From assembly GCA_051252005.1 (NCBI GenBank), contig JBPOEZ010000004.1, positions 124,001 to 188,000 on the forward strand: a stretch of DNA of 64,000 nt. The letters run 5' to 3'. The translations under genes and the position numbers were made by a program. Shown piece after piece: positions 34,201-42,413 of this stretch; within the stretch, counting starts at the first letter, position 1, and each line of letters begins with the position of its first letter. The DNA comes from JACOMS01 sp051252005 (lineage in GTDB: Bacteria > Pseudomonadota > Alphaproteobacteria > Caulobacterales > Maricaulaceae). Under the pieces are notes generated by a model. The model did not search any database. It had not been told where the DNA came from and worked only from the letters and a program-made list of their open reading frames with translations.

Positions 34201-34715
34201 TGGCTGACTCTGAAGCAGGCGAAACGACAGACCCGTTCGAAGGCAATGATCATTACATCATTGAGCTACATATCGACCCTGAAAGCCTGCCTGCAACAAG
34301 CCCGGAAATGCAACATGAGCGCAGGGTCGCCATTTTTGATCTGCTAGAAGAAAACCAATTCCGCCCGATAGAAAGCCCGTCTGGGCCGTATATTGTGAAA
34401 GTGGCGCTCGAAGATGGAAGCCGCCTTGTGTTCGACGTGACCCGTTCCAACGGGAGTGATCGAGGCCGGTATACTCTATCTCTGTCTCCGTTTCGCCGAA
34501 TTGTGAAAGACTATTTCATGATCTGCGAGAGCTATCATAATGCGATCAGAACGGCGACATCGGCTCAGATTGAAGCTATTGATATGGGCCGCCGAGGGCT
34601 GCATAATGAGGGGTCGCGTTTATTAACCGATAGCCTTCGTAATACGATTGATATTGAGTTTAATACATCCCGTAGACTGTTTACGCTCATTTGTTCTTTG
34701 CACAGGCGGCCTTAA
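34200..34715 (+). CDS. UPF0262 family protein
   Basis: 171 residues with a GTG start overlapping the DUF2948 stop by one base. It contains the family core DGSRLVFDVTRSNG, LSLSPFRRIVKDYFMICESYH and AIDMGRRGLHNEGSRLL. It is conserved in alphaproteobacteria next to murA, and its function is unknown. The stop TAA overlaps the next ATG by one base. Confidence 0.9.
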   Translation: MADSEAGETTDPFEGNDHYIIELHIDPESLPATSPEMQHERRVAIFDLLEENQFRPIESPSGPYIVKVALEDGSRLVFDVTRSNGSDRGRYTLSLSPFRRIVKDYFMICESYHNAIRTATSAQIEAIDMGRRGLHNEGSRLLTDSLRNTIDIEFNTSRRLFTLICSLHRRP

Positions 34716-35152
34716 TGAACGAACCTGACAAATTACCAAGCGCCGTGCTTTTCGTGTGCTTCCTTAACTCTATTCGCTCTCCTATGGCGGAAGGGTTGAT
34801 GAAGGCTCGTTTTGGAAAGCACACATATGTACAATCTTGCGGCATGTCCGCAGGGGAGCTTGATGACCTGATGGTGGCTGTCATGGCAGAGAAAGGGATT
34901 GATATGTCCCAGCACAATTCACGGACACTGCATGATCTTGATGATGCGTCTTTTGATGTTGTCATTGCCTTCACGGAGGCCGCGGGCGAAGCGGCAAAAG
35001 CTTACTTCGAAGATACTGATGCCGTCGTCGAAGTTTGGCCGACACCAGATCCAACAGCTGGGTCTTTAGACGTGCGCTCTATGATGAATAATTACCGCTC
35101 GGTTAGAGACTATATTGAAGGCCGTATAACCCGACGTTTCCCGTCGAAGTAA
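34715..35152 (+). CDS. Low molecular weight phosphotyrosine phosphatase-like protein
   Basis: 145 residues. The N-terminal P-loop CFLNSIRS (Cys15 to Arg21) fits C-x5-R, and the acid Asp is in TPDPT. The usual CLGN is replaced by CFLN, as is common in the alphaproteobacterial members of this operon. The start at 34715 overlaps the previous stop. It is the last gene of the murA operon and is followed by a terminator. Confidence 0.85.
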   Translation: MNEPDKLPSAVLFVCFLNSIRSPMAEGLMKARFGKHTYVQSCGMSAGELDDLMVAVMAEKGIDMSQHNSRTLHDLDDASFDVVIAFTEAAGEAAKAYFEDTDAVVEVWPTPDPTAGSLDVRSMMNNYRSVRDYIEGRITRRFPSK

Positions 35153-35154
35153 CT

Positions 35155-35188
35155 CCCTTTTCAGTAAATGCGGAAAAGGGGTGTTTTT
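35155..35188 (+). terminator. Rho-independent terminator of the murA operon
   Basis: CCCTTTTC and GAAAAGGG form an 8-bp stem (35155-35180) with a 10-base loop, followed by GTGTTTTT. It begins 2 bp after the phosphatase stop. Confidence 0.8.
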
Positions 35189-35250
35189 CTCAAAAAAATG
35201 CTTATATAGGCTCTGAAAGCACACAAAGTGCTGTATTAAGGAACTAACAT

Positions 35251-35271
35251 ATGAGATTTAATCTTGGCTAA
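35251..35271 (+). other. Mini-ORF overlapping the infA start
   Basis: ATG AGA TTT AAT CTT GGC TAA encodes six residues. It owns the good Shine-Dalgarno AAGGA at 35238-35242 (8 bases before its ATG), and its stop lies 3-5 bases past the TTG start of infA. This geometry suggests translation of infA by re-initiation or coupling. Alternatively it is a by-product of the TTG start. Confidence 0.4.
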
Positions 35272-35485
35272 AGAAGACCTGTTGGAATTTGAGGGTGAAG
35301 TGATGGAACTTCTCCCCAACGCGACATTTCGTGTCCGCCTCTTGGCAAATGATCATGAGATTATCGCCCACACAGCTGGCCGCATGCGTAAAAACCGCAT
35401 CCGCGTACTTGCCGGTGACAAAGTGACTGTCGAAATGACCCCTTACGACCTGACTAAAGGCCGTATCACTTACCGCTTTAAGTAA
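35264..35485 (+). CDS. infA: Translation initiation factor IF-1 with TTG start
   Basis: 73 residues, the complete S1-like fold of IF-1, beginning (TTG)AKEDLLEFEGEVMELLPNA and ending KGRITYRFK. Binds the A-site of the 30S subunit. No ATG or GTG is available in frame, and the alignment with the family begins exactly here. The nearest Shine-Dalgarno is 21 bases upstream and serves a six-codon mini-ORF. IF-1 and IF-3 themselves police start-codon choice, so a TTG start could be self-regulatory. It leads the maf-rng-yacG operon. Confidence 0.95.
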   Translation: MAKEDLLEFEGEVMELLPNATFRVRLLANDHEIIAHTAGRMRKNRIRVLAGDKVTVEMTPYDLTKGRITYRFK

Positions 35486-35498
35486 CTTTGCCGCGCAT

Positions 35499-36083
35499 AT
35501 GAGCGGCTCTCTTAAACCCCATTTTATTTTAGCGAGTGCGTCTCCGCGCCGTCTGGATTTGCTTGCGCAAATCGGGATCGTACCTGACGCTGTGTCTCCG
35601 GCTAATATTAATGAAGACCCTATTGGGGGCGAGCTTCCGCGCGGTCACGCCTTGCGCCTTGCGCAGGAGAAAGCGGCTGTTGTGGCGGCGAAAAATGCGG
35701 GCTGTGCTATCTTGGCAGCGGACACCGTTGTCGGCGTTGGCCGCCGTATTCTCCCTAAGGCAGAGACAGAAAAACAGGCCCGTGAGTGCTTGGCACTTAT
35801 GTCTGGACGTGGTCACCGTGTGTTTACGGGCGTGGCGGTTGTCGATCAGTACGGCGAAATGCGAAGCCGAGTTGTTGAAACTCGTCTTGCTATGAAGCGA
35901 CTCTCAAGCGAGGAAGTCGAAGCCTACATCCAAAGCGAAGAGTGGCGCGGCAAGGCAGGCGGTTACGGTATTCAAGGCTATGCTGATGCGTTTATCAGCA
36001 AGCTTATGGGATCTTATACAAATGTTGTTGGCTTGCCGCTCTTTGAGACCCGCAATTTACTCATGTCTGCAAACATAAAATAA
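35499..36083 (+). CDS. maf: Maf family nucleotide pyrophosphatase
   Basis: 194 residues. Hydrolyses non-canonical or pyrimidine nucleoside triphosphates to monophosphates. Motifs are ILASASPRRLDLL near the N-terminus, AADTVVGV with the catalytic Asp, and GGYGIQGYADAFI late in the protein. The last motif favours the dTTP/UTP pyrophosphatase branch. It begins 13 bp after infA and precedes rng, the normal alphaproteobacterial order. Confidence 0.92.
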   Translation: MSGSLKPHFILASASPRRLDLLAQIGIVPDAVSPANINEDPIGGELPRGHALRLAQEKAAVVAAKNAGCAILAADTVVGVGRRILPKAETEKQARECLALMSGRGHRVFTGVAVVDQYGEMRSRVVETRLAMKRLSSEEVEAYIQSEEWRGKAGGYGIQGYADAFISKLMGSYTNVVGLPLFETRNLLMSANIK

Positions 36084-36099
36084 TGAAAAGAGTTTCGTC

Positions 36100-37116
36100 A
36101 TGAAACAACGCTGCGTAATTGATGAGGCCATCGGGGAAACCCGCGCTGCCGTCTATGACGGAAAAACTATCGTAGAGTTTTATACGCGGCGATGGACCGA
36201 GGGCGAGACACCGCGCCTAGGTGACCGTTTTGCGGGCAGGGTTAGAGCGATTGAGAAATCACTTGCTGCCGCTTTTATTGATCTCGGGATTGGACCAGAC
36301 GGGTTTTTAAAGTTCACCACAGCCCCCAATGCCCCGCGCTTGACAGAAGGCCTACGTATTGAAGTGGAAATTACTCGGGAAGCCGAAGCCGAGAAGGGCC
36401 CCATTATCAAGTTCATCCGGTCTTTGCCGGATGAACAGCCTGGGCGTCTTTCAGGGCAAAACCTCAAAGAATTTATCTCGGCCCGCTTTCCAGGCATCAC
36501 GTTTGAGACAGCTAAAGTCGGGACGCTTTTGGGCGCCTTGGAAACTGACCTCGCCATTCCCGGCGGCGGCATTCTCTCGATAGAGCGGACGAAAGCTTTA
36601 ACGGCGATTGATATTGATAGCGGCGGCGCAACAAGCCCATTTAACGTTGGTATTGCAGCCTGTCCGCTGATCGCGAAACAGCTAAGGCTCCGAGGTATTG
36701 GCGGATTGATTGCGATTGATTTTCCAAATTTACGTCAAAGACGCCAACGTGAAGAGATCATCGAAGCGCTAGAAACAGCGTTTGAAGACGATCCTAATAG
36801 TGTGAAGTTTGCGGGTCTGTCGCGCTTCGGCGTCGCGGAAATGACCCGCTCGCGTATTGGCGCGTCGCTTAACGAAACTCTCACAGAACGAGGCGGCGCG
36901 CTCACCATTGAAACACGCGCGCTTGAAATGTTGCGGGATCTTGAAAAAGAGGGCCGTGTTAATCCCGGGGCAAAACTTACAATGACGGTAACACCAGATG
37001 TTCATGCGTGGCTTAGCGCAGGGCATATCGATTGGACAGCCCCCATGACCGAACGACTAGGCGCTCGGTTTACGCTTCAATCTGGGGACGCGGCCAGCAT
37101 TGTAGCGGATCGTTAA
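36100..37116 (+). CDS. rng: Ribonuclease E/G family protein, short form
   Basis: 338 residues. The N-terminal S1-type domain (GDRFAGRVRAIEKSLAAAFIDLG) and the catalytic DNase I-like region are present, with the two magnesium Asp residues in AIDIDSGGATSPFN and GLIAIDFPNL. The zinc-link motif CPxC that holds RNase E dimers together is absent, and there is no C-terminal scaffold, so this is a compact RNase G-like enzyme, as usual between maf and yacG. A full RNase E presumably exists elsewhere. Confidence 0.88.
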   Translation: MKQRCVIDEAIGETRAAVYDGKTIVEFYTRRWTEGETPRLGDRFAGRVRAIEKSLAAAFIDLGIGPDGFLKFTTAPNAPRLTEGLRIEVEITREAEAEKGPIIKFIRSLPDEQPGRLSGQNLKEFISARFPGITFETAKVGTLLGALETDLAIPGGGILSIERTKALTAIDIDSGGATSPFNVGIAACPLIAKQLRLRGIGGLIAIDFPNLRQRRQREEIIEALETAFEDDPNSVKFAGLSRFGVAEMTRSRIGASLNETLTERGGALTIETRALEMLRDLEKEGRVNPGAKLTMTVTPDVHAWLSAGHIDWTAPMTERLGARFTLQSGDAASIVADR

Positions 37117-37117
37117 A

Positions 37118-37300
37118 GTGACCACAGCAAAATGTAGTCTGTGTAAAAAGCCCGCTACTGCGCAGTACGCGCCGTTTTGCTCTAAGCGCTGCGCAGATAT
37201 TGATTTAGGCCGCTGGCTTAAAGGCGGATATTCAATCGCGGGATCAGACAGCCCTGATAGTGAGAGCGTCCAAAATGTTGACCCAGACAAGACATTATAG
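37118..37300 (+). CDS. yacG: DNA gyrase inhibitor YacG
   Basis: 60 residues with a GTG start 1 bp after the rng stop. The zinc site is C6-x2-C9 and C21-x3-C25, followed by RCADIDLGRWLKGGYSI, the family signature. In E. coli YacG binds GyrB and blocks DNA binding. It is the last gene of the infA operon; its end overlaps the convergent phosphodiesterase gene by 6 bp. Confidence 0.92.
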   Translation: MTTAKCSLCKKPATAQYAPFCSKRCADIDLGRWLKGGYSIAGSDSPDSESVQNVDPDKTL

Positions 37301-38110
37301 TTCATCAAAAACGATCTTTTTATCAATGAAATATTGGTCGATATTATAGCGCTTTTTCGCGGCATTTATCGTTTTCCATTTCACATATGAGAAACAGCTG
37401 ACCTCTATGCTGTCCGCATGGTAATCGGCCACAAGACCTTCTGTGACCATATTGACGGGAACGCAGACCGAACCGCCTGTGGCCTTGAGCATGTCTCTAA
37501 GCTCCCCGCGCACACCGCCGCTTACATACCAGCCTGATCGTTCGCCATGGATATAAGGTGTGTTTAGGCGGGGCACGAGGCCGTCTTTGGCCGCATGAAC
37601 TTTATGCAGTAATCTTATGGCCTTGTTCGGGCTTTTGCACCAATGGCTTAGGCATAGGGGCGTTTCTGGCGAAAGGGCGTGCATGGCATACAGAACATTG
37701 GGGATCCACGATACGTATACTACGCGGTCTTGAAGTCTATGCAAACAAACAAGCGCGTGTATGATCTCTTCAAACCCTGCATCCTTAATGTCGATCAGGA
37801 GTTTGGCGTCTTTTTTCTCGTGCAGGGCGGCGGCTTTAAAAAGTGCGTCTGCTGTGGGCATATGTTCAAAGGTTCCGCCAAGACCTGCCAACTCGTTTGC
37901 CATAAGCTTTGAAATATAGTGCTTCTTCCCGCGTCCGTCTTTGGCAAACTCATCATGATAGATCATAGGGGTGCCGCAGCGCGTCACGCGTATATCGAAC
38001 TCAAGGTTAAGCACGCCAAAATCAAGGGCTGCGTTGAGGCCTTCTACGGTGTTTTCATACTTCGAAAAACCGCGAAAACGATGAGATACAAGTTGCGAAA
38101 GACCAATCAT
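37295..38110 (-). CDS. Glycerophosphodiester phosphodiesterase family protein
   Basis: 271 residues. The family signature HRFRGFSKYENT (His10, Glu19) and LEFDIRVTRCGTPMIYHD supply the catalytic His and metal ligands; DIKDAG follows. The Arg-Phe insert in HRFRG differs from the usual HRG but is seen in alphaproteobacterial members. Having no signal peptide, it is cytoplasmic. It is downstream of the DM13 gene by 17 bp, probably in one transcript. Confidence 0.82.
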   Translation of the reverse strand: MIGLSQLVSHRFRGFSKYENTVEGLNAALDFGVLNLEFDIRVTRCGTPMIYHDEFAKDGRGKKHYISKLMANELAGLGGTFEHMPTADALFKAAALHEKKDAKLLIDIKDAGFEEIIHALVCLHRLQDRVVYVSWIPNVLYAMHALSPETPLCLSHWCKSPNKAIRLLHKVHAAKDGLVPRLNTPYIHGERSGWYVSGGVRGELRDMLKATGGSVCVPVNMVTEGLVADYHADSIEVSCFSYVKWKTINAAKKRYNIDQYFIDKKIVFDEL

Positions 38111-38127
38111 AAGTCTCTTTTCATCGC

Positions 38128-38571
38128 TTATCTGGGAATGTCAAATCCGCCCCAAAGAACTGAATAGGCCTCGCAGTGAATAAGTACGCTTTTATAGTCC
38201 CATATATTAATGTCGTCAGGCAAAATATAGGCCTGCGATCCTTTGCTGGATTTGAGTACTGCGATTTTCTGGGCATTATCTTGTGCTGCTTCTGCTTCCA
38301 CCGTGTCCATATTTTTCATGGATAGGAAGAGTTTAAGGTCTGGGCCGTTCTTCGTTTTGAAATCATCAGAAAACCGAATGACGGTTTTCCCGTCTTCAAT
38401 GGATATTTCCCACTGACCTTTTATCGAGTAACGCCTTTTAATAAAGTCGCCTGAAGCCTTGCTCGCTGAGGCGATAACGGTATCCTCAGCTTGCTGTGCG
38501 GCGCAAGGTATGGCGGTAAATCCAAGCGCGCTGATGCTAGCGAGTAATAAAAATATCTGTTTCATAATCAA
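38128..38571 (-). CDS. Exported DM13-domain protein
   Basis: 147 residues: a signal peptide (1-25, ending CAAQ), then a DM13 domain with ASGDFIKRRYSIKGQWEI, VIRFSDDFKTKNGPDLKLFLS and the late WDYKSVLIHCEAYSVLWGGFD. DM13 is proposed to work in redox or electron-transfer reactions outside the cytoplasm, with a conserved Cys (here in IHCEAYSV). It precedes the phosphodiesterase gene. Confidence 0.8.
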   Translation of the reverse strand: MIMKQIFLLLASISALGFTAIPCAAQQAEDTVIASASKASGDFIKRRYSIKGQWEISIEDGKTVIRFSDDFKTKNGPDLKLFLSMKNMDTVEAEAAQDNAQKIAVLKSSKGSQAYILPDDINIWDYKSVLIHCEAYSVLWGGFDIPR

Positions 38572-38734
38572 TACCTTTTGCTAGCCCTATGTGACTTGTG
38601 GACGGGCGAAAAGGAAGTCACAAAGTCGAGAGACTGCAGTGAGATGAGAAATTTGATGCCCATCGAACTTGAGGTGTAAGAATGAAGTAACCAAGCGCCC
38701 TAAGACAAGGTGCATATCGGTATGAAATGCGCTT

Positions 38735-39652
38735 TCATTGTCCCTTAGCAAAGTTTTTGATGAGCGTGTATTCGCCTCGAAGGCCGTCTGTGTCGCCGGA
38801 GCAAACTTGCCCTGTTTCGCGCATATGGATGAGATGAGACAGAACGCTGTGAGCGGCGGCGGGATGTAGACGTTTGTCAATGTCGGCGTAAAGCTTAGCA
38901 ACAATGTCTGGAATGGACGATAGACCTTCAGAAAGTGCGCTGCATATCTGTTTTTCGCGCAACATGCGGTGCTCGATATAGGCTGTGACGAACGCTTTCG
39001 GGCTATCTATGGAAGGGCCGTGAGTGGGCCATATGCGGTCAAAATTTCGCTCTAGAATCCGTTCCAAGCTATGTAAATAATCGCCCATATGCCCGTCTGG
39101 AGGACTCACTACGCTGGTAGACCAGCCCATAATATGGTCGCCGGAAAACAAGGTGTTTTCTTCTTTTAAAGCATAGCACATATGGTTGGAGGTATGACCG
39201 GGCGTGTGAATGGCTTCAAATGTCCAGCCTTCGCCTTCGATAATGAAGCCGTCGCGGATTTCAACATCCGGCTTGAAAGAAAGGTCATCGCCGGCTTCAA
39301 GGCGAACCTCGCCGCCATCGGGCGGCACGACTTGTTTGCCGAAGCCGTAAACTTTGCAGCCATGCTGCGCCGCAAGAGGCGCCGCCATAGGGGAGTGATC
39401 AACATGGTGATGGGTGACGAGTACGTGGGTGACTGTGCGGCCTTCGAGAGCCTTATCCAGTGCCGCTATGTGATCGGGTGTTTGTGGCCCTGGGTCAATC
39501 ACAGCGACGTTCTTATCGCCTATAATATAGACGCCAGTGCCTGTGTATGTGAAGGGGCCTGGATTATCTGCTACCACGCGTTGTATGAGCGGACTGAGTT
39601 GTGCCAGAACTCCGTACTCAAATTCGAACGTTCTGACAAACGGAATGCTCAT
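38735..39652 (-). CDS. Metallo-beta-lactamase fold hydrolase, LACTB2-like
   Basis: 305 residues. The zinc motif HHHVDH (81-86: His81, His83, Asp85, His86) is followed by HTPGHTSNHMCY and FSGDHIMGW with further ligands. A C-terminal helical region near 230-290 resembles the winged helix of LACTB2-like RNases and hydroxyacylglutathione hydrolases. Its start overlaps the end of the ATP-grasp gene by 4 bp, so the two are co-translated. Confidence 0.87.
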   Translation of the reverse strand: MSIPFVRTFEFEYGVLAQLSPLIQRVVADNPGPFTYTGTGVYIIGDKNVAVIDPGPQTPDHIAALDKALEGRTVTHVLVTHHHVDHSPMAAPLAAQHGCKVYGFGKQVVPPDGGEVRLEAGDDLSFKPDVEIRDGFIIEGEGWTFEAIHTPGHTSNHMCYALKEENTLFSGDHIMGWSTSVVSPPDGHMGDYLHSLERILERNFDRIWPTHGPSIDSPKAFVTAYIEHRMLREKQICSALSEGLSSIPDIVAKLYADIDKRLHPAAAHSVLSHLIHMRETGQVCSGDTDGLRGEYTLIKNFAKGQ

Positions 39653-40584
39653 GCGTCTGTACCCTTTATAGTCTTGGTCAACGCCTTGGCTAGAAGGGTC
39701 GTTGAGGCCAGCTTATCCTTTAAGGGGAGCGCAAGCGGCGGCCCCATGTCCGTTTTATTTACATCAACTATATAAATTTTTTTCGACATATTGTCCCGTA
39801 AAATATCAAGACCGCCCCAGTCCAATCCCATTGCCACACAAAACCGTGAGATCAGGGCTAGTTCCTTTGCACTGAAGTGGACTTCGGGGCTGGAAAGCTG
39901 GCAAGTCGCGTTCATATTCGCGAATCGTTTTGTGGTTGGCCTTTCTTTTATATACACTAGTGGAATGGCTCCCCGAATGGTTGGGCAGCGGAGATCCTGA
40001 ACCGTACCGTGCTTGGTTTGATTGTCTATGACATGTTGATAAACCCAATTCGGTTTTGGCGGGCAAGGGCCTAAAACAATTGATCCATCATGTGCGCCGT
40101 TTTCTTCAGACTTACACACCATAGGCCCACTATGCGAAAGAGGGTCTACGGCAAGGCTATACCCAAAGACATCTTTGAAAACTGCTGCCACGCGGGTTTT
40201 AGAAATGTCTTCGCAATCAAAATTGAAGTGAACTTTGGCAGGAGGTTTGCTCGGTGCAGATATGTTAGTCTTATCATGAAAGAAAATGGAGAGATCAGAC
40301 GTTTTGTTTTCAGATTTGTTCTCTGGAACTATTTTTACGCCAGCACGCAATAAGACCATGCGGATGAGATACCATTGCCGTGCGGGCTTTGGGGCAAAGC
40401 TTGCGGTAAAAGCCGGCGAAGCGAATAGCTTTCGCGGAAGGGCTCTAGCGGCCTCGCATATGCAATAAGGAAGCCACGCAAGCAGGTCGCGAAGCAGGGT
40501 TCCATCAAAGGCGATGGCCGCCCCTGTCTCGCGCACAGTAACCCCGTGCCGCGTCCACTCTAGATCTTTATACCAAGCTGACAT
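39649..40584 (-). CDS. Putative ATP-grasp-like protein
   Basis: 311 residues of unassigned function. The C-terminal part resembles the end of ATP-grasp ligases: strand VYQHVIDN, then RFCVAMGLDWGGLDILRD and KIYIVDVNKTDMGPP, where the Asp and Asn would hold magnesium-ATP. The N-terminal 90 residues look helical and specific to this family. There is no signal peptide. Overlap with the metallo-hydrolase gene (4 bp) implies a joint role, perhaps making and breaking an amide or thioester. The ATP-grasp call is by eye. Confidence 0.6.
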   Translation of the reverse strand: MSAWYKDLEWTRHGVTVRETGAAIAFDGTLLRDLLAWLPYCICEAARALPRKLFASPAFTASFAPKPARQWYLIRMVLLRAGVKIVPENKSENKTSDLSIFFHDKTNISAPSKPPAKVHFNFDCEDISKTRVAAVFKDVFGYSLAVDPLSHSGPMVCKSEENGAHDGSIVLGPCPPKPNWVYQHVIDNQTKHGTVQDLRCPTIRGAIPLVYIKERPTTKRFANMNATCQLSSPEVHFSAKELALISRFCVAMGLDWGGLDILRDNMSKKIYIVDVNKTDMGPPLALPLKDKLASTTLLAKALTKTIKGTDA

Positions 40585-40657
40585 GTGTGGTTAGTAGTCT
40601 GGACGGGCTGGGCGCGCTAGAAGAAAACAGGTGAGGACACGTGACGTTTTTGTGAAG

Positions 40658-41200
40658 CTATTCGACGCGGCGTACGCCCATGCCGCGTACGCGTTCTTTG
40701 CCATTACTCAGGCTCATCCGGAAGCTGCCAATTGAGCCTGATTTAATTGTAGCTTTAAGGTCACCTTTTGGAATGTAATTGAACGTTCCGTTTGCTTGTT
40801 CCCAAACTTGACCGTTTTTCATGTAGAAAACATAGTTACGTCCTTTTTTCTTAACGGATTTTACGTCAAATGTTAAAGCATCGGGAGCATCATCACTACT
40901 GCTCAGGCTGGGTAATCCGAGTTTTGGAAGTGAAGGAAGGGAGAAGCCGAAGGCCTCGCGTTTGATCGTTTTTGCTGATGCAGCGTCTAGGGCTACGATT
41001 TCCTTCTTCTCTTCCTTAACTTGAAGCGCGGCGACATTGCTATCAAAACAGGCCAATCTTTCAGTGTCGCCGCTTATTAAAGCGCACTCATAAAGTATGC
41101 CTAAGGGGCTGGCTGTATCAGGTGCGTCTTTATCATTTGCGAAGGCTGTCTCGCAAACGCCCATGAATAAAACCGTCAGTATCAATACTATGCGTGCCAT
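40658..41200 (-). CDS. Exported protein of unknown function
   Basis: 180 residues from the ATG at 41200, which has AGGGAGG upstream; the longer frame to 41248 is not needed. The signal peptide ends near AFAN (about 22). The first part has YECALISGDTERLACFDS, reminiscent of small proteins with a Cys pair near a maturation site. A linker rich in Ser and Pro follows, then a C-terminal domain (about 115-180) with VWEQANGTFNYIPKGD, similar to periplasmic or type VI-associated small domains. I do not assign a function. Confidence 0.72.
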   Translation of the reverse strand: MARIVLILTVLFMGVCETAFANDKDAPDTASPLGILYECALISGDTERLACFDSNVAALQVKEEKKEIVALDAASAKTIKREAFGFSLPSLPKLGLPSLSSSDDAPDALTFDVKSVKKKGRNYVFYMKNGQVWEQANGTFNYIPKGDLKATIKSGSIGSFRMSLSNGKERVRGMGVRRVE

Positions 41201-41287
41201 AAGAGCCTCCCTTGGACGTAATGAATAATATATGCAGCAAAAGGTCAAGACATGAACTGCGCCACAAAGGGCTAAGAAAGCCCTTCC

Positions 41288-41770
41288 TTAATCGACCACT
41301 TTAAGGGGAGGTCGTTCATAACCCCAAATCGCCGCAGCGGATTTTATAAGATCAGATTCTTCCCGGCGGTATTCTTGGTCGCTAATCGAAATTGTGACCA
41401 TGGCATCATAGAGGTTTTCAACATGAACATCTTCTGAAAATCGAGTGAGTGCTCTCAGGATAGCAGTGTTCTTCCCGCGGGCTTGAAGCGTGTCGTGAAT
41501 GCTTGAAGCGCGGGTTTCAAACCAATCCGCGAGATCATTCGTGCTCAGCGGGGTCAGCCCGAACAACGGGAATAGCGCACGCGCTTGATCACGAAAGGCT
41601 TTGAGTTCCGGATCACGGACTTTGTTGTCAATGATTACGGTCAGCGCAAGCGGCATTAGAATGTCATCGTGCGAAAACATGAATGCTATCTCTCTTTTAT
41701 GTTTGGCTCTTTCTACGAAGAGCTTGCCCAATTTAAGGTATTCTATATCGACCGTATGCTTTTTTTTCAA
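41288..41770 (-). CDS. TerB-like helical protein
   Basis: 160 residues, all-helical, with acidic patches in VIIDNKVRDPELKAF and SISDQEYRREESDLIKSAAAIWG that resemble the TerB fold, a metal-binding helical bundle found in tellurite-resistance and stress systems. No other ter gene is present. It is divergent from the lipoprotein gene at 41836. Similarity is by eye and moderate. Confidence 0.6.
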   Translation of the reverse strand: MKKKHTVDIEYLKLGKLFVERAKHKREIAFMFSHDDILMPLALTVIIDNKVRDPELKAFRDQARALFPLFGLTPLSTNDLADWFETRASSIHDTLQARGKNTAILRALTRFSEDVHVENLYDAMVTISISDQEYRREESDLIKSAAAIWGYERPPLKVVD

Positions 41771-41835
41771 CTGCTATCCGTATTTTGAGGCAAGCCTTAA
41801 ATAGTGTATACCTTAGTCAAACTAAGGAGACATTC

Positions 41836-42339
41836 GTGAAATTGCTTGTATTGACAGTAGGGCTATGCGGTCTCTTATCGGCCTGCGCAGCAGGGCCGTC
41901 GGCTTTCGGTCCAAGCACGGCTAATTCCCGTATGGGTTTTGAAAACCTGCAGATAGAAAATGATCGCTTCCGAGTGAGCTACACGGCGCATTCAGATAAA
42001 GATGCTCATAATTACGCGCTTTTACGCGCCGCTCAGATCGCTCTGGAGCAAGATTATTCACACTTCAAAGTCATTGGCGGGAATGTGGAGAAAAATAGTA
42101 ATAGCCAGCGTTCGCCAGTCTCTACGTCGATCGGTATTGAAACCGGACGGTATTATGGCCGGTCTCATTCCAATATTGGTATCGGTATCAATATCCTCGA
42201 TGTGGCGCAGGCGTTACAGAGCGAAAAAGTCACACATTCCATTGAAGTCCGTCTTTTGAACGCAGAAGAAAGTGGCCCAGATATTTATGACGCGCAAAGC
42301 GTCGTGGCAACGATAAAACCCGAAGTTTTTAAATCTTAG
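41836..42339 (+). CDS. CC0125/CC1285-type lipoprotein
   Basis: 167 residues from a GTG at 41836 with AAGGAG 7 bases upstream. The lipobox LSAC gives a lipidated Cys17. The segment RFRVSYTAHSDKDAHNYALLRAAQIAL is typical of the Caulobacter CC0125/CC1285 lipoprotein family of unknown role. Single gene before the antiporter. Confidence 0.82.
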   Translation: MKLLVLTVGLCGLLSACAAGPSAFGPSTANSRMGFENLQIENDRFRVSYTAHSDKDAHNYALLRAAQIALEQDYSHFKVIGGNVEKNSNSQRSPVSTSIGIETGRYYGRSHSNIGIGINILDVAQALQSEKVTHSIEVRLLNAEESGPDIYDAQSVVATIKPEVFKS

Positions 42340-42413
42340 GCTTCATTTTGTTTGCACCGGAGCGCCGCGTGATTGTATAGCCGAAAGGATTACTATGCCC
42401 TTCGGAGATATTC

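Noticed and set aside
38587..38715. A 42-codon minus-strand frame between the metallo-hydrolase and DM13 genes
   Set aside because: It has a plausible composition but no Shine-Dalgarno and no recognised homology; I cannot separate it from chance.
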